Source: Heterodera schachtii (Eukaryota; Nematoda; Chromadorea; Rhabditida; Heteroderidae). Taken from it: DNA of 64,000 nt. Under the pieces are notes generated by a model that was not told where the DNA came from, ran no database searches, and saw only the letters and a program-made list of their open reading frames with translations. Positions 11,849 to 23,320 of this stretch are shown piece by piece. Where the stretch lies: NCBI GenBank assembly GCA_023374025.1, contig SIJG01000096.1:448216-512215 (forward strand), given 5' to 3'. The stretch's first letter is position 1, and every line of letters starts with the position of its first letter. Position numbers and translations under genes: made by a program.

Positions 11849-12229
11849 TCACTCATTTTTCTGCTGTTCTTCAAAAATTTCTTCTCCAAGTTGTTTCTTC
11901 CATCTTAAAATGTTCGATTTAAAAATTTTCAATATTTTCCCAATTTAATTTGAATTTTTTGCTCATCGTTAATTGTTTATTCAATTCTATTTTTGAATAT
12001 TTTCTTCCTTTTTGCTTTATTTTCTCATTTATCATATTAAATTTTCCAATTATTTCTCTTCTTTTCTGTTCTTCATTTCTTTTTTCTTCCAGATTTTCTT
12101 CCTTTTTCTCCCATTTCTCTTCAAATATTTCGTCAAATGATTTTTGTTCCCATTTTTTATTTTCTGGTCCGATTTGATCAGTTAGGATGATCAAAATAAA
12201 ATTAAAGTGAATAATAGGCACAATTTCAT
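11849..12229 (-). pseudogene. Secreted Lys/Glu-rich coiled-coil protein, frameshifted
   Basis: ATG at 12229 opens a classic signal peptide (MKLCLLFTLILF) that stops at once. A second frame from about 12190 carries a long charged region (motifs KKEENLEEKRNEEQKRR and KIELNKQ) to 11919; a third frame continues with WKKQLGEEIFEEQQKNE to TGA at 11849. The three pieces are clearly one protein interrupted by two single-base shifts, both in T runs. The product would be a small secreted helical protein, effector-like in style, with no named family. Either a pseudogene or homopolymer errors in the assembly; the opposite signs of the shifts allow both. Confidence 0.5.
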
Positions 12230-12547
12230 ATTTATTCCTTCAAAAAAATATAAATTTTTCAAATAAATTTGCCTAATTTGACAGAATTTGTTTAATTTGA
12301 ATATATTATTAAAATGATTTAAATCTATAAATTTGATGACGTTAATTAGAGATTTTTGCTTGTTTATTGTTGGCTATTACAAAATCATAACATTTTATGG
12401 AAAACTCTTTAAATTTTTGATTTTTTACAATTCATCACGACATTTTATCCAGAAAAAGTGAGTACTTTTCCGTCTTGGGTCTTTGATTTGAATTTGTTTT
12501 AATAATTCAACAAAAGGCGCAAAGAATTGCAAAAATTACGGCTAAAT

Positions 12548-12719
12548 TTATAATTGGGGCATAAATGCCAGAATTTGAGCTAAGTTTTCCTCAAATGGAT
12601 CTTCGCCATTGTAGTCCCCAAATCTCTCAGTATTGGATCCTCAACAAGACTTGTATTTCTCTACGACTGAACCCTTTTTGTGGGACAGGACTGACTTGTG
12701 CGGACGGCAAAATATTAGC
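12548..12719 (-). CDS. Probable terminal exon with one in-frame TGA
   Basis: A TTACAG acceptor precedes 12719. One frame runs from there to TAA at 12548, broken only by TGA at 12643-12641. Before it: a Lys-rich stretch ending VVEKYKSC; after it: NTERFGDYNGEDPFEENLAQ and ILAFMPQL. Both halves look coding. A second frame is open only for the first 30 codons. The TGA may be a nonsense mutation (pseudogene exon), a misread base, or a recoded codon; no convincing SECIS hairpin was seen downstream. Confidence 0.4.
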
Positions 12720-13049
12720 CTGTAATTAGGCTTCGTGTAAATAGAAATACATGTGGTTGCCATAATTACATTAAGAATCTAATAGTTCTCATATAGATCT
12801 TACAGAAGGAGAGAGGGAGTTAGTTAGTGGTTATAACATTGAGTTTAGTAGTTTATTTTTTTTATTTTATTTTTCTCTCTGAATATTCTATTCTTTTTTT
12901 GTTCATTTTTTTTGTTTTTTATTACCTTTTTTTATTTGTTGTTTTTGTTCCTAGTTTTTTCCTCAAAAATTCTAAATTTGTACGAAAAAATGCGACTAAG
13001 TCTAAAATATGTAGAAAAATTGGAAATATGTAAAAATATACAATAAAAA

Positions 13050-13530
13050 GCCCTAACTTTTGTTCGTAATCACAAAAAAGTAAGTGTTTTTCCATTTTTA
13101 GAAAATGAAAACATAAAGATGCGCCGTGACTGGAAAACCCCGTGAATCGTGACCGTGATCCAAAAAACCCGTGAATTCCCGGTTTTCGTGACCGTGACCG
13201 TGAATTTTTTTTGTTTAATTTTTCCCTGTCGGCGAATTTTTGTTTTTACACTGTCTTTTTTGTGGTAGGGTTTTCCAAAAAAAATTCTGGAATAGGGTGT
13301 CCAGCGGGGGCGCCAAACTTTTAAAAATTTGAGTGCAATTTGTGCACAGATTTCGTACAAAAATGGCCAAATTTTGCGAATTTGCCAATTTTATGAAAAG
13401 AATAAGTTTTAGGAGCCCGGCGGTGCCGGTAGGCGCCGGTGAAAAATCTAAAATTTGGTTGCAATTTGTTAACAGATTTTGTTCGTAAAATGATTAAAAA
13501 ATGAACACCATAAAAAATGGTGTAAAAACG
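13050..13530. repeat. Repeat patch: CGTGACCGTGA motifs and GGTGCCGGTAGGCGCC
   Basis: 13110-13205 carries repeated GTGACCGTGA/CCCGTGAATT motifs, the style of hAT subterminal repeats here. 13405-13470 is a copy of the dispersed GC family with core GCGGTGCCGGTAGGCGCCGG, also near 19860, 44695, 53995 and 58430. ORFs on the minus strand (13070-13602) are frames within it. Confidence 0.45.
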
Positions 13531-14065
13531 AAAAATAATTATCAAAGACATAAATTTTAATAAGACAATTAAATTATAAATTCTAAAATTAATAAGAAAC
13601 AAACAAAAATTGTTTTATTAAATAAAATTGAAAAATTAAGAAAAGACAAAAAAAAAAAGCAAAGGAAAAAATAAAACTCATTTGCGCTTTGAGCAAAACC
13701 AGCTAAAAGTTTCTTAACTAACTTAAATTTCAAAACAATATATTAATTAAAATATATAGAATTTTTTGAATTCTTAGAGTGATTATTAGAGTTTAAAATA
13801 TTAATTTTATTTTTCTAACAAAATTAGCTATTGATTGATCATACTTTTGAAATGAACGATATGCAATCGTTGTGAATTATAACTTTGCATTTTTATTTAT
13901 TATTTTTTATTTCATATTGCTATTAATTTTTTAGAAATTATTTTTTACTCTTTTAGAATTTAAATAAAAATATCTTTTGTTCATATTCATTCAAATATTT
14001 AGATTCATTTCTGTTTTGTCGGGGTCGCTTTCATTTACATCTGCTTCTTCTTCCTTTCATTAATA

Positions 14066-14514
14066 CTTTGTGGCGTGCCGGGACGTTTCGTAAAATCCGC
14101 CACCTTGGGCGTTTCGTAAAATCCGCCATTTTAGCGACTTTTTCGACAAAACATGTCATAACTTTGCTTAAAATCAACGAACTTTTACATTCTTGGTACC
14201 ATTCGATAGCCAAGCTTTTTCTCTATTAGCGTACCAAATTAAAAAAAAATTTGGTCAACTTTTTCTAAAGTTGTATGAAAATAAGTACTATTTTTGCCAT
14301 AACTTAGTTTAAATTTGATAATTTTGTTTTAAATTTTGCAGGCTAATAGAGGAAAAGCTTGGCTACCGAATGACACCAAGAATGTAAAATTTGGTTGATT
14401 TTTTTTTTTTAAGCAAAGTTATGCCATGTTTTGTCGAAAAAATTGCAAAAATGGCGGATTTTACGAAACGCCCAAGGTGGCGGATTTTACGAAACGACCT
14501 AGCACCCTTTGTGG
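14066..14514. mobile_element. Palindromic MITE with perfect 8-bp TSD
   Basis: TSD CTTTGTGG at 14066-14073 and 14507-14514. Element 14074-14506 (433 bp) has ~165-bp imperfect inverted arms. Each arm tip has two tandem copies of GTTTCGTAAAATCCGCCA. Internal sequence (TTGGTACCATTCGATAGCC) resembles parts of 8205-8340 and 10920-11090. No ORF. An 8-bp TSD fits Merlin or hAT; tandem iterons at the tips resemble the Merlin MITEs here. Confidence 0.7.
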
Positions 14515-14598
14515 TTATGATTTTCATTTCATGACGAATTAAGAATTATTTATTTTTATTATGTAATTTAATTAAATATCAAGCCTTTTTTCTGGTAG

Positions 14599-14656
14599 AA
14601 ATATTTTTTTATTCTCCTGAATTGGTTGACATTGTGTGCCTTGAGTATCAGCTGTA
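14599..14656 (+). CDS. Probable internal exon, unknown protein
   Basis: Acceptor TTTTTTCTGGTAG ends at 14598; the frame contains FFYSPELVDIVCLEYQL; the donor CT|GTAAGG begins one base before a TAA that would otherwise end it. Both splice signals are good. Function unknown. Confidence 0.4.
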
Positions 14657-14659
14657 AGG

Positions 14660-15810
14660 ATAACATTTTTGGTACTGGTATGATTATTTTTATTTAATAC
14701 ATTTATAAATTTTCGCAATTAAAATCATATATTACTTAGTGTTTTTCGATGAATTAAAAGTAGTGTTAAATTTTGGGTTTTTGCAAATTTTAAATTATTA
14801 TTTTTTGAATAGTCTTTTGCTATTATATATTTTTTTCTATAAATATTAACACAAATTATCTCGGCAGGAAAAAGAGATATTTTATTTGTACATGTAATTT
14901 TTAGTATGAATTTAATAAAAAAAAATTTCTGTATATCTTCAGCTTATGCGCACACATTTCTATTTTCTTTAGTTTCCCGCTTTAAAGAAGAATAAATTAT
15001 CTTTATGAATGTAATAATGATTCTATTTTTTTTCAATTTTTTAAATTAAATTTTTTTATTAGTTACCGTAATTTTGATTCGCCCTTTTTGTTAAACTTTG
15101 AATATCATAAAATATTAACACTTTTACCTATTTTTATCAAAATCAGAAATTTTTATTTTTAGAAGATATTTATTTTAATTTTCATGATTATAGTTTTGTA
15201 TATTAGTTTGAAACATTTTGTTTAAATGTTCTAAAAATATTAATTTTTTTTTATAATTCATAAGAATTTGAATCTAATTGTAATTTAATATAAAATAAAA
15301 TTTAATCTCTCTGTATTTTTATAGTCTTACTTCGTTAATTGTTCTTATATAACTCTTGATTGCATATTTTTAATCTTATTATATTCATTTTAAAAAAGAT
15401 AATAAACTTTTATCATAATATTCGTGGCATATGTCATCATAATTGAACTTCTTTCTAAACAAGGTAATTGTATAAGTTTTTAATTATAATTCTATTAAAC
15501 AACAAACTAATTAAATAAAAAATTATTTTCTAAACAAACTGTTAAATGAATTCTATTTCATCAAATATAAGGCCTAATATGAACTTAATTTTTTTAATTT
15601 TTGAAAAAATAAATACATTAAAACGAACCCAAATATTTTTTAAACAATAATTAATTTAAAAAAATCAATTTATTATTGTTTAAAAATTTAATTATTTTTA
15701 ATAACAAACTTAGCATCTAAAACAAAAAACAATTGATTAAAATGACAAATATGCAAAGTTAAATGTATTTAAATATAAAAAATTTAATTTATTTTCAATC
15801 AAAAATAAAA
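14660..15810. other. Non-coding A+T-rich DNA
   Basis: Long A/T tracts, no coding island of note. Confidence 0.5.
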
Positions 15811-15943
15811 TTATTTCCATTTTATCAAATTGAATAAGTGATAAGACACAATTTTATAAATGTTCCAAGATAATAAATAAAAGACAAATTTTGGTATTTT
15901 TTGTCTTTTGATTATCTTAACATGTGCCAGATTTTCGGAATGC
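15811..15943 (-). CDS. Possible terminal exon (minus)
   Basis: Acceptor TATTCCACAG precedes 15943. One frame is open for 44 codons to TAA (starts HSENLAHVKIIKRQKIPK). A shorter alternative frame also exists. Unknown product. Confidence 0.3.
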
Positions 15944-16067
15944 CTGTGGAATATAATGCTCAAATGTACTTGATGAATATTGAGAATAATCATAATTTAA
16001 TATGCATAAATAAAAATCCTTAGATATTTTCAAATTTTAAATATAAAAGAAAATAAGATATAATTAG

Positions 16068-16126
16068 GACTACGTCGTCATGAAAAGATTGTAGTCGAAG
16101 TAGAACAATATTATTCAATTGAATGA
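16068..16126 (+). CDS. Probable exon, charged peptide
   Basis: AATTAG acceptor, then LRRHEKIVVEVEQYYSIE and TGA. The same frame continues for 14 codons beyond the TGA (TKKMIERMRKFARK), and a consensus GTAAGT donor lies inside that continuation, so the exon may be longer and the TGA a nonsense change. No family. Confidence 0.4.
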
Positions 16127-16619
16127 ACGAAGAAAATGATTGAAAGAATGCGTAAGTTTGCGAGAAAATAGCATTAGAAATTCAATAAATTGTTTATTTA
16201 TAATTTAAATTCAAATTAATCCATTGATAGGACAAATATCAAAAAATAAATAAACAATAAATTTTTTTAAAACAACTCAAAAATCTGATTAAAAAAGAGA
16301 TATTGAAAACATTTTATTATTATAAAATTGAATAATCAATTCGGTGAATTAATCGGTCATGAATAACATGAATTGTAAATATAAAAGATTTAAAAACCAT
16401 TTATTATTTGCTCTTTTTTGATCATTTTTGTTTGATCTTGGTATTTAAATTCCTTCATTATTTCTTGTTTGTAATTTAAAATTAGATTATATATTTATCA
16501 ATTTCACTTATCTCTTTTTTGAATAATTATTCTTTTATCAATGATTTCATAAGGATTAGTTTTTTGTCTTACATTTCATTTGCATTATTATTGACTTGGT
16601 TTTTTAGCAATTATTACAG

Positions 16620-16738
16620 CGTCATATATTAATGCAATGCATGAAAGTAATATGAATTATCTGAAACAATTATTATTGTTTTATAATTATTTATTTTTGA
16701 AAATGTTATTCTTATTAATTTCTTACAAATTAGTATAA
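16620..16738 (+). CDS. Possible terminal exon
   Basis: ATTACAG acceptor, 39 codons to TAA; starts SYINAMHESNMNYLKQ and becomes Leu/Phe-rich, membrane-like. Unknown. Confidence 0.3.
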
Positions 16739-17891
16739 TGATAAACTATTTCTGGTTAAATATTAAAAGATAGATTCATTTTTATTTTATTTATTTTATC
16801 CTCGGTGATGTTCCAATGTAAAAAAATATTTCTAACATGGGTCTTTAGTAATTAACAAATATAAATTTATTTAAAAAATGTTTTTTAATTAAAAGCCTTA
16901 AGCGAACCAAGCCGAAATTCTGTCAACTAATCGCGATCCTACACATTAGCATCATAAACATAAGCCACCCCGTAAAATGGATTAAATAATGAAAAAGTTG
17001 ATAATTTTAAAAGCTAACGCATTAGTTACATTAAAAAATAATAAAAAAACATGAGATAAATTAAAAGATTCATGAAGGATTTCATATTAATATTTAGAGA
17101 ATATTCTATATGACTAAAAAATAAAAATAACAATTTTAATATTAAAAAGAAATTGTTTTATCATATAATAAAAATTAATACATACAAAAATATTATAAAG
17201 AATGTATAAAAATAAATTAACTATTTTAATAAAAAAGGATATAAATAAATAAACATAATAATTATTTTAATAATTACTCTTATGTATTAATATAAATAAT
17301 TCAATTAACAAAAAAAATATAAAGGATGAAAGTTAAATATTAAATACCCAATCGATGATATTATATTTAAATTTAAAAATTAATTAGTAAGCATTAAAAA
17401 GAACATTAAAAAACAATGAATAAATTTTAACTAAACAATGTATTCGGGCATATTTAAAATTAAAAGTTCAAATTAATAATTAAAAAATAACTTAATTTAG
17501 TGCAAAATTACAATGTAATACTTATTCAAAATAATCCCGTTTGATATTATAATTAAACTAATAAATTTAATTGCAAAAATTCATATAACCAATAATGTAA
17601 TATAGTGAAAAAAGTGACAAATTGACATACAATGACATGCACTGATTGACCAAATCAAAAAAAAAAACTATTTGTTCTATTATACAACCATAAACAAATT
17701 AATAGAAAAATAATCTAAAACCCTCGAATAATCACTATCTTTGACTAATTTTCGATTAATCAAATTTTATCATTTTTTACAAAGGATTATATATTTACTA
17801 GATGGGCAGACAATCTTTTATTATTGTTTAAAATAAAAATATTACTGTGACATAAATACGCACACTCCCGAACCAATTTACTGCATAATAG
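16739..17891. other. Non-coding A+T-rich DNA
   Basis: No supported gene. A weak minus-strand island at about 16900-16985 (contains PFYGVAYVYDANV) lacks an acceptor. Confidence 0.45.
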
Positions 17892-17952
17892 CATGAGGTC
17901 ACACGGCATCGATGCCAATGTACGCATTACGGTGAAGCGTAGGATTATTTAG
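17892..17952 (+). CDS. Probable exon
   Basis: ATAATAG acceptor ends at 17891; ATG at 17893 opens MRSHGIDANVRITVKRRII and TAG. Base composition is far GC-richer than its neighbours. Donor-like GTGAAG and GTAGGA lie inside, so it may be internal. Confidence 0.4.
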
Positions 17953-18095
17953 ACGAAAAGAATATGTAAATCCTGTAAACATTTATTATAGTTCAAATCA
18001 ATAAATTAATTTATTTCACAAAATTTTAAGAGATAGATTTAATAATAACAACAAAAAATGTTTATATTATTTAAACATATATTTAATTTAAAAAA

Positions 18096-18142
18096 TTACT
18101 TAATGAAACAATCAATGTAAATTCCAATCACCGACTGAAGCC
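18096..18142 (-). CDS. Possible terminal exon (minus)
   Basis: Strong TTGTTTCAG acceptor before 18142; two bases then LQSVIGIYIDCFIK and TAA. Short and unassigned. Confidence 0.3.
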
Positions 18143-18738
18143 CTGAAACAACATTACCGTGTCGAATTTTAAAGTAAAAAGTACAAATTTGAACAAATTA
18201 AAATAAAATTTTTGAGAAATAGATTATGCCACCAGATAGCATCATGAAATATTATTTCAATAAAAATTAACCGAAAAATATTAAAAATATAAGAAATAGT
18301 TGAAAATTTATAAATAAGGGATAATACAAATTTTATTTGAACATATACATTTTATATACTGTTAAAGCTAATAAATACTATTACAAGAAAATAATGTGAG
18401 AAATCTTAAACTAAAAAATATCAAATCTACAACTCTGATATAAACTTAATGGAAATGATTTTAATTTAATTTACAAATAAATAAAATATATAAAAATAAA
18501 CATATCTTTAGATTATAAGTGGAAAATAAATAAATTATAATAAGTTTTATAGCAGCACACTGCCAAAAATAGAAAAATAAAATATACAAAGTGAACAAGG
18601 GAGAAAAGGCAATTATTTTATATGTTGACCCTTTGGTAAAATGATAATTTCATAAATTTATTTTATAAAATAATTTAAACGCATACACATCTCACACACC
18701 TTTAACAATTTTTTTTATTAATATTTTCTTTTTATATA

Positions 18739-18965
18739 TTATTTGAGAAAATTGTTATAAAAAAAAAAATCCCCCGCTTTATCTCCACTCTCATCTTCGC
18801 CGAAACATAAAATCGGTTTTCTATGATGGTGTTTAAAATGAATTTTTAAATGTTTGTAAATATATTTTAAATTTTTATTTTTTAAGTAAAAATAATTATG
18901 TGGAAGCATTATTTTACATTCAAAGCAACTATACCAGTTGTCATGCCTTCCCGTTTTTAACACAA
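18739..18965 (-). CDS. Exon with C2H2-like zinc-finger motif
   Basis: Acceptor CTGCCTCTTTCAG ends at 18966. The 75-codon frame contains NWYSCFECKIML, then KYIYKHLKIHFKHHH: Cys-x2-Cys and, about 21 residues later, His-x3-His, a spaced C2H2-type zinc-binding pattern. The C-terminus is acidic (GEDESGDKAGD) then Phe-rich. A DNA- or RNA-binding role is plausible but only inferred. An overlapping plus-strand frame (18900-19139) is judged the shadow. Confidence 0.5.
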
Positions 18966-19139
18966 CTGAAAGAGGCAGACCAATTAAAATATTTTTTATT
19001 TATTTATGAGGTTTTTTATGAATTAAAATTTCAATTAAAAGTCAAATTTAGAATAGAAGATAATTTAACAAATAAAGTTGTTCTTTGGTTGCAAGAAGAT
19101 TTATTATGCAAAGTTTTATTTTCATTGAAATATTTTTAA

Positions 19140-19668
19140 CTTAAACATTCGACAGTCATTTTTTCATTTTTATTAGTGATTCATAACTTGAAAACTATTC
19201 AATTTATTTTAAATTTTAAATAAATATTTTTTCATTTTACCAATTTAATTTGAATAAGTTTTATTTGAAATTTTTATGATTTCTTCTTCTTTTAATTTTA
19301 CTTTAAAAAATTCTGCTTATTCATAGGCTTATTTAAAATAATTTTCTATTACCATTTAATCAATTTTTATTTATTGTTTAATCAATGTGTAAATCTCACG
19401 ACTTCACCATGGTGCTGAGTCGCACAATAAAGAGCGTTAGAATTTGAAAATTCGTTAAGATTCAAAAAAGTTTCAATAAAGTTATAAGCAAAAATGTTCG
19501 AATAATATTTATGTTTCTCCCCTCATCAGCTGCACAGCAGAAAATAAATTTAATTATTTGGAATGTAAAGACCGACCGACCGCAATCAGTGCCAAAAAAC
19601 ATTTTGAAATTTTTTTAGAATGCTTGAATTTACTAACTTTGATGAATTGCATTCTTGCAACCTAATTC
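19140..19668. other. Mostly non-coding
   Basis: One GC-richer patch at 19388-19440 around CACCATGGTG is open in several frames on both strands and cannot be assigned. Confidence 0.4.
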
Positions 19669-19940
19669 AGGGTTTCTATATGTCCTTATTTATAAGAAAT
19701 GCCTGATTTGGAAAGTCCAAATTAGAAAGTGAAAATGTTCTTATTTCTAAGAATGGTTCTGATTTGGGGAGAGTGCCTTATTTTCATCTAAAAGAAGGAA
19801 ATTCATGAAAAATTTGACTAATTCCTAACAACGTTTATTAGAAATTCTAAAAATTTTCCCCCGGCGGCGCCTGTCGAAACTGCCGGACCTTCTCACCCCG
19901 CCAAGTTTCCAAAAGTTTTTTGAAAAAAAAGGCCTCAACA
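19669..19940. mobile_element. hAT-like end plus GGCGGCGCC repeat
   Basis: CAGGGTTTCTATATG at 19669 has a CAGGG hAT-style start followed by two ~50-bp subterminal repeats (CTTATTTATAAGAA...CTGATTTGG, then CTTATTTCTAAGAA...CTGATTTGG). 19855-19925 is a diverged copy of the GGCGGCGCC repeat. No right end found. Confidence 0.35.
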
Positions 19941-20530
19941 AATATTAAATATCTGTTTTTTGATCCCGAATGCACTGAAATTTACGTTTTGCTTATTTCC
20001 TACCAAAATTGTTAAAATCGATAATGAGAGACGAAAAATATAATATTTAAAACATTTTTGATCGAATTGTTGAAAGGCCTTGCTTAAAAAATATCTGTTA
20101 AATATGCTATTATTTAGTAAACTTCAAAATTTAAAATTGTTTTTTGGTTTTATTTACCATTTATAATCATATGGGTAGTATTTTTGTATTTCGTTGCTCG
20201 CACATATTTTATATATTTTTGTCAATATTATTATTGCTTCTTGGAACTGTAAATTAGTTGAAATAATTAGATAAGAAATGGTCTTGTTTTTTAAAAGCAT
20301 ATATATTTTAGTTTTTTATTCAAAATAGAAACCGCATTCACTTCTTCGCACTTACATTCCCCCCCCCCCCTATTTTCTGTCAATGGAATTTGATCAATTA
20401 ATTCAATTTCAATTTATTTATTTTTAAATTTTATTTTGACTCTCAATTTTCAATTTATTTTATTAATTTTGTTTTTTTCACCTTTCCCTCATTGTTTTTT
20501 TTTTCTCTCGCTCATTCTCCTTCACCAAAG

Positions 20531-20595
20531 TGCAATTTAATTACTCTATTAATCCGCTCGCCCAAATCATTTCTTGGCTTTTCAAATTCATTTAA
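20531..20595 (+). CDS. Possible terminal exon
   Basis: A pyrimidine-rich tract and CACCAAAG acceptor precede QFNYSINPLAQIISWLFKFI and TAA. The minus strand is also open here (contains RNDLGERINRVIKLHF) but has no acceptor. Confidence 0.3.
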
Positions 20596-21113
20596 TTTTC
20601 ACATAAGAAAATGAGAGTTTCAGTTTTAATAGTTTTTCATATAGTGGTAAATTTAAGACCATTAAAAAAGTTATTCATTATTTTTGTTTATAAATCAAAT
20701 ATTTTATTAATTACATTTAGAAATTAAGTGTTTTATTAATTAGCTTCTTTAAAATATGTTTTAAATTTAAATGTTTATTTATAACTAAATTCATTTCTGT
20801 TGTATTGTTTAATATCTCTGGTTCTGTGCTTCTTTTCTCACAACACCACCAGACTATGTTTCATATTTCAATTTTTTTATTTTACTAAAAAAATTTCACA
20901 AAATTTAATATATGAAAATTAAAATAAGCTACATTCATAGAAGAACTGCATCGAGGGATCTTGAATGATTCTTAATAATGAAAAACAAGAAAGCCGAAAT
21001 GCAAATCTTATGACTTGAAATTAATTAATATGTTAATTCATCACTCAAACAATTTGTTTTCAAATATATTTTTTAACTACATTAAAAAACATTTTAAAGA
21101 ATATAAATATAAT

Positions 21114-21188
21114 CTAAACAACACATTTAACGTATGTTATACAAATAAATAAATTTCCACTAATCGTGCGATTCCAAAAACCCTCTAA
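21114..21188 (-). CDS. Possible terminal exon (minus)
   Basis: Strong TTTTCAG acceptor before 21188, phase 0; LEGFWNRTISGNLFICITYV leads to TAG at 21114. Unknown. Confidence 0.35.
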   Translation of the reverse strand, partial: LEGFWNRTISGNLFICITYVKCVV

Positions 21189-21344
21189 CTGAAAAGTAGA
21201 AAATAAAAGCAAAATTAAGAACAGGAACATTTAATTAATACAAATATATTAATTTGAAAGAATTAATTTAAAATGAAATCTAATGAAAAAATAATAAAAT
21301 TTATATTAATTTTAATGGGTTAACAATTTAAACATTTTAATTTA

Positions 21345-21485
21345 AAATCACTAATTCTTGTTAAGAAAATAAATAAATAAATTTTGGAGACAAATTTTAG
21401 AGAAAATTTTTCATTTCCTAGGGATGTACTTTTGAAAATTTTCGGCTCGACTTAGGGGTGTATTTTTCAAAAATTTTTAGGGAGA
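21345..21485. repeat. Fragment of shared hAT-element body
   Basis: Matches the bodies at 7560-7700 and 10250-10430 (AAATTTTTCATTTCCTAGG, GGGTGTATTTTTC). The GC-rich ends are missing. The hydrophobic minus-strand ORF downstream (21524-21757) is probably non-coding. Confidence 0.45.
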
Positions 21486-21933
21486 TTCACAATGGTGTAA
21501 TTATTCTTTTTATTGCATTTTTGTTAACAAATTTTGGGCAAAACACCAAAATAGATAAACAAACAGATTGACAAAAATATCGGAAATATATAGAGCGGCG
21601 CCAAATAGGGCGAAAGAGTAGTCAAAATCTTGAAAACCCGTACATTTTCTATTAAAACAAATTTAAAAAATGGCAAATAAATTAAAGAAAGACTCAGAAG
21701 CTTCATTACTAGGGTTCGAAAAATATGTTCGAAAAAAATGTAAATGTCAAAACACAAAATAAAAAATCAACTGAAAAAGACAGAAACATTCGAAAGGAAA
21801 AAAGAAAAAATATATTATTAATAATCTGTCAGAAAAGACAAACTTTTTTTTGAAATAGAATGACATGAAAATGGCGAGGAAACAAAAATGCCAAATTTGT
21901 GATTGTATTCATTATCAGCTTTAATTTTTAAAA

Positions 21934-22098
21934 TTATTCAATATCAGCTTTAATTTTTAAAACAATCTCAATAAAAATATATATAATAAATAAAAACCAT
22001 AAACAGTAAAAAATATAAAAATTAGTTTTAGTAATTATAACAATGAAATATTCTTTATGTTTTGTGTGCATGTCACTCGAAGCATACACAACCAATGC
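21934..22098 (-). CDS. Possible small membrane protein ORF
   Basis: Minus-strand frame; an internal ATG gives MAHALVVYASSDMHTKHKEY followed by a hydrophobic, A/T-driven segment. No splice or promoter evidence. Confidence 0.2.
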   Translation of the reverse strand, partial: ALVVYASSDMHTKHKEYFIVIITKTNFYIFYCLWFLFIIYIFIEIVLKIKADIE

Positions 22099-22256
22099 AT
22101 GTGCCATAGATAACAATTAAATCAAATAGAAAAATAAAATACTAATAAATATTCAAATGAGAACGACAAATTCAATTATGTTTATATATGTTATCATATA
22201 AAGAAAAAAAGTGAATTAATGAAATTAATAAGTAAAAAATTAAATAAATCCATTAG

Positions 22257-22318
22257 ATGGTCTTAAGGCTCTCTTGAAAATGAATTGTTCAAATTCTAAT
22301 TGTCTACCCACGAAATAA
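22257..22318 (+). CDS. Probable exon
   Basis: CCATTAG acceptor, two bases, then GLKALLKMNCSNSNCLPTK and TAA. Unknown product; the next plus-strand island is at 22557. Confidence 0.35.
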
Positions 22319-22556
22319 TTATTTTTTTGTATATTTTATAAAAATTCTATAATATAAAGTGAAAATTTAAATAAATTTTGAAATATAAAATAAAAAAAGA
22401 TGGAAATTAGTTGATAAAATTAACAAGAATTTAATATTATTTAGAAGAATGAATTGTAGAGAATTCATATAAACATTCTAAACTTATTAAAACAGACAAT
22501 TAATAGTTAAAAACATAATATAATATAATATAAATAAATAATTCTAATTTTTATAG

Positions 22557-22600
22557 ATAAACCGTGCGCCGATGCGTTGGATTACTATGATGAAAAGTAG
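22557..22600 (+). CDS. Probable terminal exon
   Basis: TTTTTATAG acceptor, two bases, then KPCADALDYYDEK and TAG. Acidic, strongly coding-like. May share a transcript with 22257-22318. Confidence 0.4.
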
Positions 22601-22644
22601 AGTAAAGCAGTACTGGCACTGGTACTAAATATTTAAAAAGTTAA

Positions 22645-23280
22645 CTAAATTACCGCTCAAAAATTTGAAAATAAAAATTTGCTAATAGTAAAACACAAAA
22701 TAAAAAAGCAATATCTTTAATTGAAAAGGCATAATTTAGATAATAACGCATTGCTGATTGTCAAGCATTTATATAAATTAATTTAAAATCATTTAATAAA
22801 AATCATTAAATTAAATTTAAAAGAATAAATACACATAATTATTTATCAACTAAAATAAGGCAAACCCATACTTGTGGCAAAAAAAAAGTATAAAAAACCT
22901 AAAAAAACTAACATAAATAATACTTGATACGTTAAATTTCAACAACACGATTATTCGCCATACAAAAAGTACTGCCCAACAAACAATCAAAAACGGCTAA
23001 AATTAAACAAATTGCAAGACAAATAAATATTAATCTAGATAATAATGACTTATTTCATAAGTTTCAATAAAATTAAAATCATTCTAATAGTAAAAGATTA
23101 AATAAAAGAGCAATATTTTAATTAAAGCATATTGGTAACCAAAAATTGCTGATGCTCAAGCATTTAAAATTAATTAATATTAAATTATTGAAACAAAAAA
23201 TGATAACATTAAATTTAAATGAATAAATAACATTAAAATATTTGATAAACAATGCAAGGCAACCCATACTATGCGAATTG
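22645..23280 (+). repeat. Diverged ~220-bp direct duplication
   Basis: About 22645-22880 and 23070-23280 are diverged direct copies (shared CTAATAGTAAAA, TTGCTGAT...CAAGCATTTA, AAGGCAA(A)CCCATACT). Period is about 420 bp. Confidence 0.5.
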
Positions 23281-23320
23281 TTAGTGTCTGTTTTCTTAAA
23301 ATCTTTATTTTCGTATAAAG

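Noticed and set aside
12300..12547. SECIS element for the TGA at 12641
   Set aside because: An ATGA...TGAT pairing can be drawn but the stem does not pair convincingly.
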